64,000 nucleotides of DNA from Anaerostipes sp. (GCF_018381315.1 NZ_JAGZSD010000012.1:38680-102679), one strand, 5' to 3'; shown: positions 16,949 through 26,166, counted from the first letter of the stretch. Made by a program: numbers and translations. The notes: generated by a model from the letters alone, not told the origin.

Positions 16949-17851
16949 CTATTGATAAGCCGGAACCAGGGTTATGCCCTGTACCGGTAATTTATACACT
17001 GCCTTTGTTGTAGGAAAAATTCTGTAATAGCTGTTGTCTATGCGCAGCAGAGTCTCGCTTCCGTTTTTGACTTCCTCTGCATAATGGCCCCGTTCGGCTA
17101 AATAGCAAAGAACTGCTTCCCTCCGGCCTGCCACCGTTGAACCAAGAACTACCATGTCAATAAAAACAGCACTTCTTCTTTCCAGAAACGGAAACAGCAG
17201 ATTTACCCCTTCCAGGTATGGATTTTGAAACAGGTTTTTCTTTGCCTTTAAAAATCCGGTGCTGAAATTTCCCAATGCACTGTGGAACTCTGCCTCAAAC
17301 AGAATCCGGTAACATTCATTCTGTGTTGAAATATCACCGATCCGCTGTTTTACTTCTGTCTGTTCTGATGATGAAAAGAACTCAGACATCAGACAGGATT
17401 CCCGGAACATCCACAGCAGACAAACAGTTTCCACAGAAGGCATCCCGGCGTCCAAAACCTCAGCACGCACGCTTTCTACTACTTTTCTGTACTCTGTTTC
17501 ACTGCTTCGGTATTCTAAAATCTTCACTCCGGCAGTTTCGTAATTCATATCGCATGCAATCAGAGCCGGAACCTCCTCCAGAACACCCTCTGCCTTTAAA
17601 AATCCTGCCGTTTCTTTCTCAATCTTCTTAATCTTTCTTTTGTCCAGCTTCTTTACATCCTGTATTATTTTGCTCAGGCATTCTTTAAACCCTGCTGCCT
17701 GCCCCTCGTCCATGTCAGAAAGCATGGGTTCCAGGGACATAAGGGCAGCAATCCCCCGGACCACAGCACTTTTTGCCGTTGTATTATGATTGGATTCCAG
17801 GGTGTTCAGGCCTGCAAGTGCCGCCTTTTGTGATAATTTATATTCCTCCAT
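16949..17851 (-). CDS. Hypothetical protein, coupled to a MerR-like regulator
   Basis: 300 aa from ATG 17851, preceded by GAGGAG at good spacing; an upstream TTG is possible. It is soluble and largely alpha-helical, with no signal peptide or membrane segment. The N-terminal half is charged (KKLDKRKIKKIEKE near 95), and the C-terminal third ends with a compact beta-rich region (YYRIFPTTKAVYKLPVQGI). I do not recognise a family. It is first in a two-gene operon with the small MerR protein. Its leader contains a tandem 13-base repeat directly after the promoter. Confidence 0.6.
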   Translation of the reverse strand: MEEYKLSQKAALAGLNTLESNHNTTAKSAVVRGIAALMSLEPMLSDMDEGQAAGFKECLSKIIQDVKKLDKRKIKKIEKETAGFLKAEGVLEEVPALIACDMNYETAGVKILEYRSSETEYRKVVESVRAEVLDAGMPSVETVCLLWMFRESCLMSEFFSSSEQTEVKQRIGDISTQNECYRILFEAEFHSALGNFSTGFLKAKKNLFQNPYLEGVNLLFPFLERRSAVFIDMVVLGSTVAGRREAVLCYLAERGHYAEEVKNGSETLLRIDNSYYRIFPTTKAVYKLPVQGITLVPAYQ

Positions 17852-17873
17852 AAGTAACAACTCCTCTCCCGGA

Positions 17874-17913
17874 TACTTACTACTTATTACTTACTACTTA
17901 CGATTTAATTATA
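17874..17913 (-). promoter_or_regulatory. Promoter -10 and tandem 13-base repeats in the leader
   Basis: TACTTACTACTTA occurs twice, at 17874-17886 and 17888-17900, with a 14-base period. On the minus strand a perfect TATAAT (17913-17908) lies 7 bases upstream of the repeats, so the repeats probably occupy the start of the transcript or the transcription start site. They may be binding sites for the MerR-like product or a slippage-prone leader. Confidence 0.5.
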
Positions 17914-18081
17914 ACACACTTTCTCAAAAATAAAAGAACTTTTTAGATTTCGTATGCTTAATAAAATGGGTACTTCTATATAATAAGACAAAAAGAAATG
18001 ATGGCGTCCTGCCGCCATGATATACTTATATCATAAATAAAATTTTATGGAATATAACAAGAAAGTGAATGGAGTGCGGCA

Positions 18082-18663
18082 ATGACAGAGGCAGAAAAGA
18101 AAAATATAATCAGCAAGATTTTTAAAGACCATAATCTATCTCCTGGTGAAGAAAAGCTGAATCAAATTGTGATGATTGCTCAGGAAATTAATTTTCCTGC
18201 CGGAACAACAATACAGGATATAGGGATGGAGCAAAAATATCTCTATCTCATTATAAAGGGCGCTGCAAGAAGCTATTATATTGATGTAAACGGCAATGAT
18301 GTAACAAAAAGGTTCTTAATTGAGGACGAATTTGCAGTGGGGGAAAGCCTTTTCCTCACAGAAAGTCTGGAGGTTTTTGAGGCCCTGGAGAACTTAAAAT
18401 GCCTCCGTTTTGAAGCAGAAAGATTTAAGGATATTATTCTTTCTGACAATACTTTGTCGATGATCTATATAAAAATGCTGGAGCAGACCGTAATTTATAA
18501 AATGCACCGTGAGTACAGCTTTCAGAATATGCCTGCCAAAGAACGGTACCTCTAGTTTAAAGAAATGTACGGCAGTATTGAAGAAAGAGTCCCTCAAAAC
18601 ATGATTGCATCCTATCTGGGGATCAAAAAGGAATCTCTCAGCAGAATCCGCCATCATTTATAA
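18082..18663 (+). pseudogene. Crp/Fnr-family regulator interrupted by an in-frame TAG codon
   Basis: The ATG at 18082 (GGAG site) opens a cyclic-nucleotide-binding-like sensor domain (FPAGTTIQDIGMEQKYLYLI; FLIEDEFAVGESLF). A TAG at 18553-18555 stops translation after AKERYL. The same frame then continues without further interruption: FKEMYGSIEERVPQ, NMIASYLGIKKESLSRIRHH, and TAA at 18661-18663. The second part is the expected C-terminal HTH. CAG to TAG is the simplest change. The full frame would be 193 aa. As it stands, the product is 157 aa without a DNA-binding domain. It faces the alpha/beta hydrolase gene downstream. Confidence 0.85.
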
Positions 18664-18755
18664 ATTAACATTTGTTAATGCATAATTTCTCCGTCCAGAA
18701 TAAAATTTCAGTCAGATAATCATTATTTACCCTGATGGAATTGGAGGAATGTACA

Positions 18756-19712
18756 GTGCTGTATAAAAATCAAAAATCATGGAAAGAGATTGAATCTTTT
18801 TTACCAAAGGAATATGAATTTAACTCAGATTATAAGCCGCAGGAAGAACATTGGAACTGGAAAGGAAACAATATACATCTTGATACTTTTCGTAATCCGG
18901 ATGCCAGAGCAAAAATTATCTGTTTCCATGGTGTGGGAACAAACGGCCGGCAGATTTCTATGATTGTGGGAGGACCGCTGGCCAAAAATGGTTTTGAAAC
19001 GATTATGGCCGATATGCCTGTTTATGGAATGACAGAAGTAAATCCAAAAATGCAGATTACATACGATGACTGGGTACAATGCGGAAGCAGTCTGGTTGAT
19101 GAAGAACTGAAAAAGGATAGCCGTCCTGTTTTTCTGTACGGGCTCTCTGCCGGCGGTATGGAAACTTATCATATAGCTGCTGAAAATGGAAAGGTAAAAG
19201 GTATTATCGGCATGACCTTTCTCGATCAGAGAGAAAAACAGGTTCAGCTGACGACAGCCAGCAATAAATTTTGGGGGATTACAGGCGCCTTTCTTGCAAA
19301 GCTTTCCTGTGCAGCCGGATTTGGAGGATTTAAGATAAAAATGAGCATACCGTCAAAGATGAAAACCCTTGTCAATAACAAGGAATGTCTGAAAATTATG
19401 ATGGACGATCCAACTTCGGCCGGCAATAAGGTTACAATGAAATTTCTGCACAGTTATATAACATATACGCCGGATATTGAGCCGGAGGATTTTACAGTCT
19501 GCCCGGTTCTTCTGACACAGCCGCAAAAAGACGGCTGGACACCGCAGTATTTAAGTGATACTTTTCTTGACAGGATAAAAAGGGTACCTGTAACAAAAAA
19601 AGTGCTTCAAAACGGCTCTCACTACCCGATTGAAAAAGAGGCACTGGAAGACCTGCAAAACCATATTTTAAGTTTTTTGAAAGAACAGCTGAAAACGATT
19701 CATCGTGAATGA
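18756..19712 (+). CDS. Alpha/beta hydrolase
   Basis: 318 aa if it starts at GTG 18756, which has a TTGGAGG site; an ATG at 18735 gives seven more residues but has no site. Alpha/beta-hydrolase motifs in order: oxyanion-hole CFHGVGTNG, nucleophile elbow GLSAGG, an acid-loop candidate QPQKDGWTP and the catalytic His in NGSHYPIE. There is no signal peptide, so it is cytoplasmic. It lies about 70 bp downstream of the broken Crp/Fnr gene, its likely former regulator. The substrate (ester, acyl or peptide) cannot be inferred. Confidence 0.8.
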   Translation: MLYKNQKSWKEIESFLPKEYEFNSDYKPQEEHWNWKGNNIHLDTFRNPDARAKIICFHGVGTNGRQISMIVGGPLAKNGFETIMADMPVYGMTEVNPKMQITYDDWVQCGSSLVDEELKKDSRPVFLYGLSAGGMETYHIAAENGKVKGIIGMTFLDQREKQVQLTTASNKFWGITGAFLAKLSCAAGFGGFKIKMSIPSKMKTLVNNKECLKIMMDDPTSAGNKVTMKFLHSYITYTPDIEPEDFTVCPVLLTQPQKDGWTPQYLSDTFLDRIKRVPVTKKVLQNGSHYPIEKEALEDLQNHILSFLKEQLKTIHRE

Positions 19713-19753
19713 GTTTTTCTTCAATATCTTTAGCCGGATCTGTGAAAAACAAA

Positions 19754-19781
19754 AAAACTGCCTGTAAATACAGACAGTTTT
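19754..19781. terminator. Hairpin between hydrolase gene and tRNA-Gly
   Basis: AAAACTG (19754-19760) pairs with CAGTTTT (19775-19781), with an inner CTGTA/TACAG stem (19762-19766, 19769-19773). A and T runs on both sides suit termination of the hydrolase gene on plus and of tRNA-Gly on minus. Confidence 0.75.
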
Positions 19782-19788
19782 CTATGAA

Positions 19789-19859
19789 AGCGGGTGATGG
19801 GAATCGAACCCACGTGATCAGCTTGGAAGGCTGGAGTTCTACCATTGAACTACACCCGC
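19789..19859 (-). tRNA. tRNA-Gly (anticodon TCC)
   Basis: 71 nt. Acceptor GCGGGTG/CACCCGC, T-arm GGTTCGATTCC, and an anticodon loop reading CTTCCAA. The 3' CCA is not encoded. It is a lone tRNA gene, transcribed toward the hydrolase gene. Confidence 0.95.
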
Positions 19860-19947
19860 ATCTTTCAGACAAGTGATAGTATAGCAAACCTAAAAATAAA
19901 ATGCAAGAACTTTTTTAAAATTTCTATAAAAGTTTTATACAGTGCCG

Positions 19948-19984
19948 AAATGCCAGTCAACTGCATCACAGTCGGCTGGCATTT
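19948..19984 (-). terminator. Imperfect hairpin after the EIIC gene
   Basis: AAATGCCAG (19948-19956) pairs with CTGGCATTT (19976-19984), with an inner ACTG/CAGT stem. It lies 25 bases beyond the stop of the PTS EIIC gene on the minus strand. The T run is short, so termination is probable rather than certain. Confidence 0.5.
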
Positions 19985-20009
19985 GACTTCTTTTATGATG
20001 CGGGCCTGA

Positions 20010-21146
20010 TTAAACTTCCTTTGCCTCAAATGGTATGGAATCATCCCATCCAATAAGAATTGTTAAAATCGCGCCAGTTACAAATGCAATCACAAGTCCT
20101 GCGATATAAAGAGGAAATGTGCTGCCTATAAAAGCCGGGATGCATGTAACTGAACCAAAAATGAACGCGTGTCCCAAAACACCAAATCCCCCTAAAAATG
20201 CACCTGTAATTGCACTTGCCAGAGAACCTGCGATCAGCGGCCGTTTATACTGCAGTGCAACCCCATAGAGTGCCGGCTCAACGATGCCTGATATTGCAAC
20301 GGAGACAATAGAAGACATAGAATAACTTTTAAGGTCCTTATTTTTTGTCCGCAGCCACACTCCAAAACAAGCTCCGGCCATTGCAAAGTTGCAGGCACTT
20401 GTGACTGCCATCAGCATTGAGTTCCCTGTTTTCCCAAGTTCAGGAATGATAACCATAGTATTGATTGCCCAATGAAGTCCGAACATAATCATTACATTCC
20501 AAAACAGGGCAACAACCGCTCCGGAAACCCATCCATTTAAGTCCGTCAGCCAAAGAGTAAATGCACCAATATTTGTAGAAATAATATAACCTGCCGGCCC
20601 AAATACCAATGCGGTCAATGGCACCATGATCACGAGAGAAACAGCAGGTACAAGTATCATTTTCAGACTTTCCGGAATATGCTTATTTAAAAATTTTTCT
20701 AAATATGACTGTACTATCACTGCAGCAATTGGAGAAATAATTTGGCCTGTGTACTCAAGTGTCAGCATCGGGATTCCCATAAAACTTGACATTGTCCCCG
20801 CACCGTTTGTCATAAGCGCCGCATATTCCGGCATCATCAGCGCACCAATGATCAGCATGGATATAAAAGGGCTTGCGCCAAATTTCTTGGCTGTTGTAAC
20901 CGCCAATAGAAACGGCAGAAATGTAAATACCGCAGACGATGCTGCATAGAGAACTGCATATGTACTGCCGGCATCGGAGAGAATACCTGCATTTACAGCA
21001 AGCAGCAGCATTCCTCTCAAAATTCCTGATCCTGCAAAAACAGGAAGAAGCGGTACAAAAATTGCTACAACAATATCAATTATTTTTGCTCCAAAAGATA
21101 TTTTTTCAGAGGTTTTCACGTTGGTTCCATCAGTTACATTGCTCAT
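20010..21146 (-). CDS. PTS EIIC permease domain protein, glucose/beta-glucoside superfamily, lacking EIIB and EIIA
   Basis: 378 aa, about ten TM segments. Family motifs: FVPLLPVFAGSGILRGML near the N-terminus and SGIVEPALYGVALQYKRP (the usual G-I-x-E-P-x-x-Y-G loop). It consists of an EIIC domain alone; there is no EIIB domain with its phosphorylated Cys and no EIIA. It would need EIIB and EIIA in trans, or act as a facilitator. It is the last gene of the glycyl-radical-enzyme operon, so it probably imports that pathway's substrate. Confidence 0.85.
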   Translation of the reverse strand: MSNVTDGTNVKTSEKISFGAKIIDIVVAIFVPLLPVFAGSGILRGMLLLAVNAGILSDAGSTYAVLYAASSAVFTFLPFLLAVTTAKKFGASPFISMLIIGALMMPEYAALMTNGAGTMSSFMGIPMLTLEYTGQIISPIAAVIVQSYLEKFLNKHIPESLKMILVPAVSLVIMVPLTALVFGPAGYIISTNIGAFTLWLTDLNGWVSGAVVALFWNVMIMFGLHWAINTMVIIPELGKTGNSMLMAVTSACNFAMAGACFGVWLRTKNKDLKSYSMSSIVSVAISGIVEPALYGVALQYKRPLIAGSLASAITGAFLGGFGVLGHAFIFGSVTCIPAFIGSTFPLYIAGLVIAFVTGAILTILIGWDDSIPFEAKEV

Positions 21147-21180
21147 AATCCACCTTTCCCTTCTTAAATTGACTTCAATT

Positions 21181-21828
21181 TTATAGATTCTTTAACCGTT
21201 TCACAGAGTTGGCAATAGAGCCAGTTTGAAAAATCGAACTGCCGGCAATTAAAACATCGGCCCCTGCATCTACAAGTTCACAGCCTGTAAGTTCGTTCAC
21301 ACCGCCGTCAACACTAATCGGAATATGGCATACCTCCTGATCCATGATCTCATGGAGACGTTCAAGTTTTTGATATATCGAATCTTCAAAAGGCTGTCCT
21401 CCATATCCAGGCTCTGCACTCATTAATATGATCCCGTCCACATGATGAAGAAGATATCTTAAACTCTCCACCCCGTATGCCGGCCCAATTCCAATCCCCG
21501 CTTTTACTCCTGTTTTTCTGATCTCCCGCAGCAGATGGATAGGATTAGGGCAGGCATCTAACTGAAATGTTACATAATCAGCTCCTGCCCGCTGAAAAAT
21601 ACTAAAAAAATTCTCAGGCCGCAGCAATTCAAAATGTACGGACAGCGGAAGCCTGGTAATCTTTTTTAAATCTGAAACAAGCTGAGGTCCAAAGGTTACG
21701 TTTTCAACGTATACTCCGTCCATGACATCTATATGTATAATGTCTGCACCTGCTTTTTCCGCTTCCAGCACTTGTTCTCCTATTTTTGTATGGTCACATG
21801 CCAAAATAGAAGCTGATATTTTCACCAT
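21181..21828 (-). CDS. Ribulose-phosphate 3-epimerase family protein
   Basis: 215 aa TIM-barrel of the RPE family. Metal and catalytic motifs are visible: SASILACD, IHIDVMDG, PLSVHFEL, MSAEPGYGGQPF and ISVDGGVN. RPE-family enzymes epimerise C3 of ketose phosphates (ribulose-5-P, allulose-6-P). VHFELLRPENF replaces the usual VHLM segment of housekeeping Rpe, which suggests a specialised paralogue. It sits between the PfkB kinase and EIIC genes of the radical-enzyme operon, so it probably acts on that pathway's sugar phosphate. Confidence 0.85.
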   Translation of the reverse strand: MVKISASILACDHTKIGEQVLEAEKAGADIIHIDVMDGVYVENVTFGPQLVSDLKKITRLPLSVHFELLRPENFFSIFQRAGADYVTFQLDACPNPIHLLREIRKTGVKAGIGIGPAYGVESLRYLLHHVDGIILMSAEPGYGGQPFEDSIYQKLERLHEIMDQEVCHIPISVDGGVNELTGCELVDAGADVLIAGSSIFQTGSIANSVKRLKNL

Positions 21829-21843
21829 AAATTCCCTCCGTAT

Positions 21844-22758
21844 TTATTGTAATCCCAGAACATTTTCAACCTCTGACAGTGTCGGCATGGATTGTGCAGT
21901 TCCCCTTTTCTGTACGCTTAATGAAGCAACCGCATTGGCAAATTCAGCGGCCGCAAAAATATCTTTTTTCTTCGAATATGCATAGGCGAATCCTCCATTA
22001 AATGAATCCCCTGCACCGCTGGTATCAACGGCATCAACTTTATAAGACGGAATCATCACCTGCCTGGTCCCGTCAGAGACAAAAGCCCCTAAATGTCCCA
22101 TAGTAATTACAACATTCTTTACACCTTTCTCATGGAAAAATGCACTTGCTTTCGATGCACTTTTCTCATCTGTAACCGGAAATTTACAAAAGCCGGCAGC
22201 TTCCATTTCATTCGGTGTAATAATATCTATATTGCGGTAAAAATCATCTGAAATTTCTGCATATGGAGCCGGATTCACAATTGTACTGCAGCCCATTTCT
22301 TTTGCAGTCTTCATAGCATATTCACAGGTTTCCATCGGTACGGAGAATTCTGTCATAACCACATCTGCGGCCTCAAAGCAGTGTATGTTCTTATCAATCA
22401 CATCCCTTGTTATTGCGGCATTAGCGGCTACATTAATAATAATGGCATTCTGTCCGGAATCTTCTACCATAACATAGGCAGAACCACTGGACATAGCCGG
22501 TGCTTTACCAATATAATCTGTGTTTACACCCGCCCACTTTAAGTCATTGAAAAGAATTTCATTATTCGAATCATTTTCTCCAACCATACTGATAAACATC
22601 GTTTCCGCACCAAGGCGTCCGGCAGCAACAATCTGGTTTGCACCTTTTCCGCCCAGCATTTTTGTTACATTTTCACTAAAAATACTCTCTTTGGGTTTTG
22701 GCAGTTTCCTGCAGTTAATGATATAGTCCAAATTAATAGTTCCAATTCCTAAAATCAT
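21844..22758 (-). CDS. PfkB/ribokinase-family carbohydrate kinase
   Basis: 304 aa. Ribokinase signatures: the N-terminal GKGANQIVAAGRLG motif and the C-terminal ATP/anion-hole motif DTSGAGDSFNGGF with the catalytic Asp. It phosphorylates a sugar or sugar alcohol with ATP. It is 15 bp upstream of the epimerase gene and 32 bp downstream of the activase gene in the same operon. A kinase beside a PTS permease suggests either a second phosphorylation or that the EIIC delivers unphosphorylated substrate. Confidence 0.88.
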   Translation of the reverse strand: MILGIGTINLDYIINCRKLPKPKESIFSENVTKMLGGKGANQIVAAGRLGAETMFISMVGENDSNNEILFNDLKWAGVNTDYIGKAPAMSSGSAYVMVEDSGQNAIIINVAANAAITRDVIDKNIHCFEAADVVMTEFSVPMETCEYAMKTAKEMGCSTIVNPAPYAEISDDFYRNIDIITPNEMEAAGFCKFPVTDEKSASKASAFFHEKGVKNVVITMGHLGAFVSDGTRQVMIPSYKVDAVDTSGAGDSFNGGFAYAYSKKKDIFAAAEFANAVASLSVQKRGTAQSMPTLSEVENVLGLQ

Positions 22759-22790
22759 GATCGTACCTCCGTTTTAGCAAACTAAATTTT

Positions 22791-23705
22791 TTACTCTCCG
22801 ACAGTTACATAAAACCCTTTCTCCTTAAAACGCTGTTCTATAACCTTTATTTCCTCATCTGACGGCGGAAGAATTTCTCCCAAACTGTACTTCTGGTCAA
22901 GCTTTTCGTACTTAGCCACCCCCAATCTGTGATACGGAAGCAGGCTGATCTGACAATCCGGTGCATTCTTCATGAGAAAACTAATTGTGTTGTTTATATT
23001 TTCATCCGTATTGTTAACCCCGGGGATGACAGGAATTCGAACGGTCACCTCGGTTCCGGCCTCAATCAGTCTGCAGAAGTTATCCAATATCAGCCTGTTG
23101 GAGACTCCAGTAAATCGTTTGTGTTCTTCCTCATCCATGATTTTCAAATCATAGAAAAAGCAATCAATGTACGGCAGTATCTTTTTGTAAGTCTCCCATG
23201 CTGCATAACCGCAAGTTTCAATACAGGAAGATATTTGATGTTCTTTACATGCTTTTGCTAATTCACAAAGAAAATCTCCCTGGCTGGCCGCTTCCCCTCC
23301 TGAAAAAGTCACTCCGCCTCCAGATGTCTGATAATAAATTTTATCTTTTAAAATAACTTCCATGATTTCATCCACAGATCTGTTCTCTCCAGCCGTTGTC
23401 AATGCCTGGCTGTTGCACACATCCGCACACTGTCCGCACAGGCTGCACTTATCCCGGTCGATCTCGACTCCTCCGGCTCCAAATGAAAGTGCGCATTCAG
23501 GACATGTATCAATGCACTTTTTACATCCTAAGCACCTGGTCTTCCAATACATTAACTGACAGGCGGTTTTTTGTGTCTCAGGATTTGCACACCACCTGCA
23601 TTGAAGCGGACATCCTTTGAAAAACACGACTGTCCGGATCCCCGGCCCGTCCTTTATGGCATATCTCTCTATCTCTGTAATGATCCCTGTTTTTTTACTT
23701 TTCAA
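22791..23705 (-). CDS. Glycyl radical enzyme activating enzyme (radical SAM)
   Basis: 304 aa from a TTG start at 23705, chosen because GGGAG lies 6 bases upstream and the protein then begins 19 residues before DGPGIRT, as usual for PflA-type activases. An ATG at 23732 overlapping the enzyme gene is the alternative but has no clear site. Motifs: radical SAM CPLQCRWC, then a two-cluster ferredoxin insert (CLGCKKCIDTCP; CSLCGQCADVC) typical of activases for dehydratase-type glycyl radical enzymes, and the SGGEAASQ glycine-rich SAM site. It installs the glycyl radical on the enzyme encoded just upstream. Confidence 0.92.
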   Translation of the reverse strand: MKSKKTGIITEIERYAIKDGPGIRTVVFFKGCPLQCRWCANPETQKTACQLMYWKTRCLGCKKCIDTCPECALSFGAGGVEIDRDKCSLCGQCADVCNSQALTTAGENRSVDEIMEVILKDKIYYQTSGGGVTFSGGEAASQGDFLCELAKACKEHQISSCIETCGYAAWETYKKILPYIDCFFYDLKIMDEEEHKRFTGVSNRLILDNFCRLIEAGTEVTVRIPVIPGVNNTDENINNTISFLMKNAPDCQISLLPYHRLGVAKYEKLDQKYSLGEILPPSDEEIKVIEQRFKEKGFYVTVGE

Positions 23706-23721
23706 AATTGTCTCCCTGTTT

Positions 23722-26136
23722 TTAAAGTTCATGTTCTGTACGTGCAATAATGTCATCTTTTGTTTTCTCTTCAAGGTCATTAAATAAAGCACTGTATCCG
23801 GCTACGCGGACAACTAAATCTTTATAATTCTCCGGATGCTTTTTTGCATCCAAAAGAGTTTCTGTGGAAGTAACATTAAACTGTACATGCCATCCGTCCA
23901 GCATAAAAAATGTACGTATCATATTGACTACTTTTTTCTGTCCGTCTTCCGTTGACATAACAGAAGGCGCCAGGCGGATGTTTAAAAGATTGCCCCCTGT
24001 AATCAAATGGTTTGGCATTTTAGCAACTGAATTCAGCACAGCGGTAGGCCCCATCCTGTCGGTTCCGTGATACGGCGAACACCCTTCTGATAACGGTTCG
24101 CCGGCTTTTCTTCCGTCCGGAGTTGCACCGACCGGAGCCCCCTGAGGAACGTTTCCGGAAATTGTTGCTGTACACGGATAACTGAGACAGCCAACAGGCC
24201 CTCTTCCGACACGTGCCGTAGGATATTTTTCTTGTTCTTTCATAAAATCCAAGTAAATTTCAGCACTGATCTCATCTACATAATCATCGTCATTTCCAAA
24301 CTTAGGAGCCCGGTTTAGAAGCATACGGCAGATATTTTCTCCGTCCTTACCCTCAAAATTACTGTGAAGATATTTTAACAATTCTGATGGAGTAAGCCTT
24401 TTTTCTTCAAAAACAAGCTTCCTGACAGCTGCCAGACTATTTGCAGCATTTGTAATCCCTGTTTCGGGACCAGTGACCATGTCATAAATACTTCCGCCTT
24501 CCTTCGCAGTTTTGCCGCGGGCAAGGCAGTCTTGTACTAATCCGGAACAGAAGGCATCCGGAACAATATCTTCTATTGCATAATCAATACAATGCTCTCC
24601 TATAACACGCATTTTCACAACATATTCCATTTGCCTGTCATAAGCAGCCTTAAGTTCCTCCATACTGTCCATCTCTGCAAATGTTGTATTCTGCTTTAAA
24701 AGATTTCGTCCCGTTCTTAAATCATTGCCGCCGTTCATAGCAATTTCCAGGATTTTTGCAAAGTTTGTAAAGCTCATTCCTGCGCTTCGATATCCGAATT
24801 TCCCAGGAACAATTGGTTCAATACATCCGACAATTGCATAATTATTGGCGTCTTTCGGGTCTACCCCGCGGTTTATAAGAGAAGGAATCATAACATGGTC
24901 GCCGTGCATTGCCGGCATGCCAAACCCCAGTTTAATAATCTCTGCACATTTCATTAAATATTCTTCTGGATTTTTTTCATGATAGCGGGCAGAAACATTT
25001 GGCTGGGTTAATCTTGTCAGACTAACACTATCCAGACAAACCATTGTGAGATCATTGACTGCGTCATCTCCTTCCGGCGTAATGCCTCCCAGAGTAAGAT
25101 TTTGATAGGTGGGATCGCCGCCGGAAAATCTTGTATGTTCCCATGGCCGTATCTTCACAACGCCAAACGCCTTCACCCATAAACATGCAAGCAGTTCCTC
25201 TGCCTGTCCCTGGGTTAATCTGCCTTCATCCAGGTCTTTTTTATAGTATGGATACAAATATTGGTCTAAACGCCCGAATGACATTGAATGTCCGTTACTT
25301 TCGATCTGAGATAAGAGATGGGCGAACCATACACACTGCACAGCTTCATAAAATGTACCGGCCGGATACTGAGGAACCCTCCTGCAGTTTTCAGAGATTT
25401 TCAGAAGTTCTGCTTTTCGGTCAGCATCCGTTTCTTCCCCGGCCATATGCGCAGCAAGCTCTGCATACCTGTGTGCATAGTCAATCATTCCTTCATATGC
25501 AGTGATGACTGCCTCATAGAAAATCCGCTTATGATGGTTTTGGGGAACAGTCAGATCTAAGGATGCTAAATGAGCCTTTGTCTCATCAATGATTCCCTGA
25601 GCCCCCACTGTTAAAATCTTTTCAAAATCCAGCATAATATGCCCATCCCCGGATGTCATATTCCCGCTTGCAGAAAGAACTTTTAACTCATAGGTATTTT
25701 TTACTTCTTCCGGAAGTGTGGCCCTGCACCGGTCTTCTAATGTTTTGCCCTTCCACCATTCTGCAATTTCTAAAAGTTCCTCCCGGACTTCTTTATCGAC
25801 CAAAAAACGGTCTCCAGGACGTTGTGCAAGTTCATCAATCTCTTCAAAAATCCAGTCCACACAATATTCAGGGAAAATAGAAGCTGCCCGAAGAGATGCT
25901 GCCTGATTTCCGGCCAATAACTGGCCTTCCTCAATAAATAAATCTATTTTCTCCAAAATGTTCTTAAAGGCGTATGCCCGTCTTTTGATCATTGGTTCTG
26001 AAACATATGCCTTGTAGGCTTCTGTAAGATACCTGGCTCTTTGAACGCAGACCTTTTGTTCGACAGAAATAGATTCATCCTTTAAGCAGCGTATTCTTTT
26101 TAATTGCTGATCCGTCAGAGTACATTTTTGATACAT
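23722..26136 (-). CDS. Glycyl radical enzyme, dehydratase-like, substrate unknown
   Basis: 804 aa. Radical-bearing Gly780 lies in the C-terminal RVAGYSALF motif; the thiyl Cys438 and Glu440 lie in VGCIEP. H166 (SGDGHIMLD) and H283-S284 (SNGHSMSFGR) match residues that line the active site of glycerol/propanediol dehydratases. The stretch after C438 (GKFGYRSAGM) lacks the His-Asp pair I remember at this position in those two enzymes, so the substrate probably differs. AGGAG precedes the ATG. It is the first gene of an operon with its activase, a PfkB kinase, an RPE-like epimerase and a PTS EIIC, and divergent from a SorC regulator, pointing to a polyol, deoxy- or anhydro-sugar pathway. It is not pyruvate formate-lyase, which has a Cys-Cys pair. 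Confidence 0.85.
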   Translation of the reverse strand: MYQKCTLTDQQLKRIRCLKDESISVEQKVCVQRARYLTEAYKAYVSEPMIKRRAYAFKNILEKIDLFIEEGQLLAGNQAASLRAASIFPEYCVDWIFEEIDELAQRPGDRFLVDKEVREELLEIAEWWKGKTLEDRCRATLPEEVKNTYELKVLSASGNMTSGDGHIMLDFEKILTVGAQGIIDETKAHLASLDLTVPQNHHKRIFYEAVITAYEGMIDYAHRYAELAAHMAGEETDADRKAELLKISENCRRVPQYPAGTFYEAVQCVWFAHLLSQIESNGHSMSFGRLDQYLYPYYKKDLDEGRLTQGQAEELLACLWVKAFGVVKIRPWEHTRFSGGDPTYQNLTLGGITPEGDDAVNDLTMVCLDSVSLTRLTQPNVSARYHEKNPEEYLMKCAEIIKLGFGMPAMHGDHVMIPSLINRGVDPKDANNYAIVGCIEPIVPGKFGYRSAGMSFTNFAKILEIAMNGGNDLRTGRNLLKQNTTFAEMDSMEELKAAYDRQMEYVVKMRVIGEHCIDYAIEDIVPDAFCSGLVQDCLARGKTAKEGGSIYDMVTGPETGITNAANSLAAVRKLVFEEKRLTPSELLKYLHSNFEGKDGENICRMLLNRAPKFGNDDDYVDEISAEIYLDFMKEQEKYPTARVGRGPVGCLSYPCTATISGNVPQGAPVGATPDGRKAGEPLSEGCSPYHGTDRMGPTAVLNSVAKMPNHLITGGNLLNIRLAPSVMSTEDGQKKVVNMIRTFFMLDGWHVQFNVTSTETLLDAKKHPENYKDLVVRVAGYSALFNDLEEKTKDDIIARTEHEL

Positions 26137-26166
26137 AAGCTTCCCATCTCCTTCTTTGAATGTGAT

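Noticed and set aside
19865..20053. Short open frame between tRNA-Gly and the EIIC gene
   Set aside because: No ribosome binding site and no recognisable product; it covers a hairpin and the 3' end of the EIIC gene.
23722..26136. Pyruvate formate-lyase
   Set aside because: There is a single Cys in GCIEP instead of the Cys-Cys pair of formate-lyases, and the active-site pattern is dehydratase-like.
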